Source: an uncultured Campylobacterales bacterium
GTDB lineage: Bacteria > Campylobacterota > Campylobacteria > Campylobacterales > Arcobacteraceae
NCBI GenBank assembly: GCA_938084175.1
Contig: CALKDR010000073.1
Span: forward strand, 1-39,372
Direction of reading: 5' to 3'
Length of the DNA stretch: 39,372 nt
The translations under genes and the position numbers were made by a program. Shown here piece by piece: positions 36,459-39,372 of the stretch. Position 1 is the first letter of the stretch. Each line of letters begins with the position of its first letter. A model generated the notes under the pieces. That model ran no database searches, was not told where the DNA came from, and was given only the letters and a program-made list of their open reading frames with translations.

Positions 36459-37121
36459 TTAAACAGAATAATATCTATCAATTTTATAACCTAAACCTCT
36501 AATATTTTTGATAAAATCTTCTTTTAATGCTTTTTTCAATCGTGAGATCTCAGCTCTTATAGTTGGGTTGTCAATATTCTCTCCATCCCAGATGTCAATT
36601 CTAAATCTTTCGAAGTCTACTATCATATTAATGTTAAGGGCTAATATATGAATAATCTCTAATTGTTTCTTTGTTAGGTTTTGTGGTTCACTATTAAAAT
36701 ACAAAGTTTTGGTATCTTTAGCATAAGAATAATTTTCAGAAAATCTTATATGAGAAGTGTTACTTTGATCTTTTTTTAGTAATAGATTTATTTTTATTCC
36801 TAGTTCTTCTAAATGAAATGGTTTTTTAATATACTCTCTACAACCAAGGTCGTAAGCTTTACTAATATCTTCTATATCAATTAAAGCTGAAATGTATATA
36901 GTTGGTATATACATTTTTTTTGTATTTAGCTCAGCTAAAATTTCAAAACCATCTTTAGTAGGAACATTTATATCCATTATTAATAGATCAAATGATGTAT
37001 TAACGCTGTCAATAACTTCTTGTCCATCTGTAAAACTTTCAACCATATGTCCAATACCTCTTAAATACTCACATATCGAGTTATTTAACATTAATTCATC
37101 TTCAAGCAGTAATATTTTCAT
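36459..37121 (-). CDS. OmpR/PhoB-family response regulator
   Basis: A 220-residue two-domain regulator. The receiver (1-120) has the acidic pocket E7-D8, phospho-acceptor D50 in LIMDINVP, the switch Ser in YISAL and Lys in YIKKPF. The C-terminal winged helix (about 130-218; FNSEPQNLTKKQLEIIHILA, IRAEISRLKKAL, RGLGYKI) is of the OmpR/PhoB type that binds direct repeats in one-turn phase. It overlaps the histidine kinase gene by 20 bases. It lies just upstream of the DUF4212-symporter operon and is the best local candidate to bind the TGCTAT repeats; this is inference. Confidence 0.9.
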   Translation of the reverse strand: MKILLLEDELMLNNSICEYLRGIGHMVESFTDGQEVIDSVNTSFDLLIMDINVPTKDGFEILAELNTKKMYIPTIYISALIDIEDISKAYDLGCREYIKKPFHLEELGIKINLLLKKDQSNTSHIRFSENYSYAKDTKTLYFNSEPQNLTKKQLEIIHILALNINMIVDFERFRIDIWDGENIDNPTIRAEISRLKKALKEDFIKNIRGLGYKIDRYYSV

Positions 37122-38685
37122 TTATTTTAAACCTATAAGTAAATTTTGTTTCTTTTTCATTTGATTCCAATTTTATTATAACTGAATTCTTGTCACAAAT
37201 TTCTTTTACAATTCTCAATCCAAGACCAAATCCACCTCTTGCAGAATCTTCTCTATAAAAATCATCGAATATTTTATTCTGATATTCAATTCTTTTTGAA
37301 TGAGTAGTAACTGAGAATTCAACTTCATCATCATTAATATAATCAAGTCTTACAAAAATTGGTGATTTTGCATATGAGTATTTTATTGCATTTGATAAGT
37401 TATTATCAATTACTCTTTGAAATTCTGTTAAATTGAATTTTATATAAATATCTTCTTGGATATTAGAAACAAAATATAAAGAGTTAGATTTTGCAATTTC
37501 AGCAAAAAAATCTAATCTATGAAAAAGTATAGTAGATAAATTTAAATACTCTTTTTTATACACAACTCTATCTTTTTTTATAAGATATGATAAGTCATCA
37601 TATATATATTGAATTATTTTTGCACCTGATTCTATATGCGTAATATATTTATTCTCAGGTACTTTCATTTTTAATAAATCAATATTTGTTTGTATTATAG
37701 ATAAAGGAGTATTGATTTCATGTACAGAATTTTTTATAAATGTTTTTTGTGATTCAATTAGTTTCGTAAGTTCTTTTGTCTTTTCATCCACTTTATATTC
37801 TAGATTTTTATTCAAATCTTCTAACATATGTGATTTTAGCTTTATATTATTCATGGCATCTGTTGCATAATTTGCAATAACTTTAAATTCCCCAAATATA
37901 ATTCTATTTTGGTTTAGTGGTTCATCATTCTTTTGTGATTCTTTAAAGTATCTTCCAATCTCTTTAACATCATTTAGTATAAGAATAGTTGCATTTTTAT
38001 AAATAAATATAGAATAAAGTACTAGCATAATAGTTAGTGATATGATTTGTAGTGTGAAGTCTGATATTTTTTGATTATATTCATCTTTTTTTGTAAGTAC
38101 AAGTTTGTTGATTTTATCTAAATATACTCCTTTACCAATTGACCAGTTCCATTGATCATATGAATTTGAATATGAAGTTTTCTTTGCATTTTCACTGATA
38201 TCAGGTTTATACCAAACATAATCAACATAGCCACCATTACTTTCTTTTGATATTATAATTAGCTCTTCTATGACTTTTTTTCCATTAACATCTTTTAAAG
38301 CTATTAGATTTTCTCCAACTTTTGTTTTTTCTATTGGATGATAGACAGATTTTCCATTAAAATCATAAATAAATAGATATTCATTAATATTATCATTTAC
38401 TCTTAGTTTTTCTAAAGCCAGAAGAATTTCTTCTTGTATTCGCTTTGTAGGTTTAATATCTTTATATTTTTCATGGTAATAAGAAATAAATTTGATTGCG
38501 GAATTTACATCATTTTTTATTAAGTCTTTTTGATTATTTGTATAATCAGTTTTAAGTGTAAAAATTTTCTCTTGTAATTCATCATGTGCATTGTTTATTA
38601 TTATAAAAGTAAAAAATGATATTAATACTATAATAAATAAAATACTGTAGAGAACTAAATGGTATAGACTTTTTGCTTTTATCAT
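37102..38685 (-). CDS. membrane histidine kinase with Cache sensor domain
   Basis: A 527-residue sensor kinase: transmembrane helix 1 (about 11-31), a periplasmic Cache-type domain (about 35-205; FIYDFNGKSVYHPIEKTKVG and NWSIGKGVYLDKI are typical of calcium-channel/chemotaxis Cache modules), helix 2 (about 208-230), a coiled linker, HisKA with H322 in NSVHEINTPLS, and a HATPase with N-box DNNLSNAIKY and G-box GGFGLGLRIV. The H-box has Glu-Ile-Asn-Thr-Pro after His, as usual. Cache domains bind small organic acids and amino acids; acetate or another short carboxylate would fit the neighbourhood but is not shown. First gene of the HK-RR operon. Confidence 0.9.
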   Translation of the reverse strand: MIKAKSLYHLVLYSILFIIVLISFFTFIIINNAHDELQEKIFTLKTDYTNNQKDLIKNDVNSAIKFISYYHEKYKDIKPTKRIQEEILLALEKLRVNDNINEYLFIYDFNGKSVYHPIEKTKVGENLIALKDVNGKKVIEELIIISKESNGGYVDYVWYKPDISENAKKTSYSNSYDQWNWSIGKGVYLDKINKLVLTKKDEYNQKISDFTLQIISLTIMLVLYSIFIYKNATILILNDVKEIGRYFKESQKNDEPLNQNRIIFGEFKVIANYATDAMNNIKLKSHMLEDLNKNLEYKVDEKTKELTKLIESQKTFIKNSVHEINTPLSIIQTNIDLLKMKVPENKYITHIESGAKIIQYIYDDLSYLIKKDRVVYKKEYLNLSTILFHRLDFFAEIAKSNSLYFVSNIQEDIYIKFNLTEFQRVIDNNLSNAIKYSYAKSPIFVRLDYINDDEVEFSVTTHSKRIEYQNKIFDDFYREDSARGGFGLGLRIVKEICDKNSVIIKLESNEKETKFTYRFKINENITA

Positions 38686-38797
38686 TGAAATAATCCTAGG
38701 GGTTTAAGATGATAGTTATAAATGAAGAATAGCTTTTTTTTAATAAAAAGTTACTTTGAGATATAAATTATTATGTTTTGATTATATAAAGTAAGTT

Positions 38798-38873
38798 TGG
38801 TGACCCGTGATGGATTCGAACCATCGGCCACCTCCTTAAAAGGGAGATGCTCTACCAGCTGAGCTAACGGGTC
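38798..38873 (-). tRNA. tRNA-Lys (UUU)
   Basis: A complete 76-base cloverleaf with encoded CCA: acceptor GACCCGT/ACGGGTC, anticodon loop CTTTTAA, T-loop TTCGAAT. Identical to the tRNA-Lys at 39245-39320. Confidence 0.95.
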
Positions 38874-38887
38874 ACATAAATAAAAAG

Positions 38888-38964
38888 TGGCGCGGTAGAA
38901 GGGACTCGAACCCTCGACCTCCTACGTGACAGGCAGGCGTTCTAACCAACTAAACTACTACCGC
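38888..38964 (-). tRNA. tRNA-Asp (GUC)
   Basis: A 77-base cloverleaf with encoded CCA and discriminator G: acceptor GCGGTAG/CTACCGC, anticodon loop CTGTCAC, T-loop TTCGAGT. Confidence 0.95.
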
Positions 38965-39027
38965 GCTTAAAAATACTATAAAGATAAAATCTAAATAGAT
39001 GTCACAAATAAATAAGATTTAAAAATC

Positions 39028-39041
39028 AATGCCACTGCATT
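39028..39041 (-). terminator. small hairpin in the tRNA-Val/tRNA-Asp gap
   Basis: A 5-bp AATGC/GCATT stem with a four-base loop, followed on the minus strand by GATTTTT. It sits in the only long spacer (94 bases) of the cluster and could end a tRNA-Val transcript; the stem is short. Confidence 0.3.
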
Positions 39042-39058
39042 TTGTGATTTTTTAAAAA

Positions 39059-39134
39059 TGGTGGTCGATGCAAGACTCGAACTTGCGACGTCTACCTTGT
39101 AAGGGTAGCGCTCTACCAACTGAGCTAATCGACC
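39059..39134 (-). tRNA. tRNA-Val (UAC)
   Basis: A 76-base cloverleaf with encoded CCA: acceptor GGTCGAT/ATCGACC, anticodon loop CTTACAA, T-loop TTCGAGT. Confidence 0.95.
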
Positions 39135-39147
39135 AAATAAATGTTAA

Positions 39148-39222
39148 TGGTGATCCCTAGGGGATTCGAACCCCTATGGTTGGAATGAAAATCCAAAATC
39201 CTAACCATTAGATGAAGGGACC
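39148..39222 (-). tRNA. tRNA-Glu (UUC)
   Basis: A 75-base cloverleaf with encoded CCA: acceptor GGTCCCT/AGGGATC (one G-T pair), anticodon stem TTGGA/TCCAA around TTTTCAT, T-loop TTCGAAT. A target of MnmA, two of which are encoded in this window. Confidence 0.95.
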
Positions 39223-39244
39223 ATAATCAAATAACATTTATAAA

Positions 39245-39320
39245 TGGTGACCCGTGATGGATTCGAACCATCGGCCACCTCCTTAAAAGGGAGATGCTCT
39301 ACCAGCTGAGCTAACGGGTC
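39245..39320 (-). tRNA. tRNA-Lys (UUU), second copy
   Basis: A 76-base tRNA with encoded CCA, identical base for base to the copy at 38798-38873. It is the first gene of the cluster in the direction of transcription. Confidence 0.95.
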
Positions 39321-39358
39321 ACTATTATCTTAAGAATATTTTCTTAAAATGGAGTGGA

Positions 39359-39364
39359 ATTATA
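39359..39364 (-). promoter_or_regulatory. putative -10 for the tRNA cluster
   Basis: TATAAT on the minus strand, 38 bases before the 5' end of the first tRNA-Lys. Between them a perfect 7-bp AT hairpin (39330-39347) lies in the leader. The -35 region is outside the window. Confidence 0.4.
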
Positions 39365-39372
39365 ATAGATTT

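Noticed and set aside
38798-39320. Repeated tRNA-Lys as attachment sites of an integrated element
   Set aside because: Only other tRNA genes lie between the copies; there is no integrase or foreign gene.
1-39372. CRISPR array, prophage, insertion sequence or plasmid origin
   Set aside because: No regularly spaced repeats, transposase, integrase, terminal inverted repeats or iterons were found on reading both strands.

Overview
The window is a chromosomal stretch of a low-GC Gram-negative bacterium, most likely a Campylobacterota (Epsilonproteobacteria) member close to Arcobacter. The pointers are the strongly AT-rich coding style, a MutS7-type MutS with a C-terminal HNH domain, an aminofutalosine deaminase-like enzyme (futalosine menaquinone route), a Campylobacter-type MnmA, and acetate symporter/DUF485 and VC_2705-type symporter/DUF4212 pairs. 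This placement is inferred from protein character; no database search was possible. I saw no phage, transposase, integrase or CRISPR array.

Layout. 1-485: 3' end of leuA. 621-6301 (+): a tight run of a duplicated DUF1538 membrane protein with a PII-like tail, a thioredoxin-fold protein, a haem-binding CxxCH protein and MutS7-HNH. 6330-7014 (-): a decayed BvgS-like hybrid sensor kinase. 7040-10975 (-): lepA, comF-like, hisH, hisA and a 55-codon membrane ORF overlapping the hisA stop. 11113-12432 (-): an OmpA-family protein and the collapsed remnant of a tandem paralogue. 12493-14708: prs (-) and a beta-barrel porin (+), divergent. 14765-18444 (-): M24 peptidase, folK and two different mnmA genes in tandem. 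18521-21114 (+): aroQ, mqnX-like and sppA. 21175-21747 (-): an SH3/coiled-coil/membrane-anchor protein.

21866-38685, all on the minus strand, is dominated by acetate metabolism. In transcription order from high to low coordinates: a Cache-domain histidine kinase and OmpR-type regulator; DUF4212 + SSS symporter; cNMP/CBS/DUF294 protein + DEDDh exonuclease; DUF485 + ActP (copy 2); DUF485 + ActP (copy 1); a second DUF294 + exonuclease pair; and pta-ackA. There are thus three symporters, two small-subunit families and two copies of the DUF294/exonuclease pair. No acs gene is present, so AckA-Pta is the visible route between acetate and acetyl-CoA.

The most interesting signal is non-coding. The same 17-bp element, TGCTAT-N5-TGCTAT on the minus strand (a direct repeat with an 11-bp period), lies upstream of pta-ackA, both DUF485-actP operons, the DUF4212-symporter operon and the OmpA-family gene. 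One-turn spacing is the usual geometry for OmpR/PhoB-family regulators, and such a regulator is encoded beside the symporters. I propose a local acetate regulon. 38798-39320 holds five minus-strand tRNA genes (Lys-Glu-Val-Asp-Lys), the two outer ones identical.
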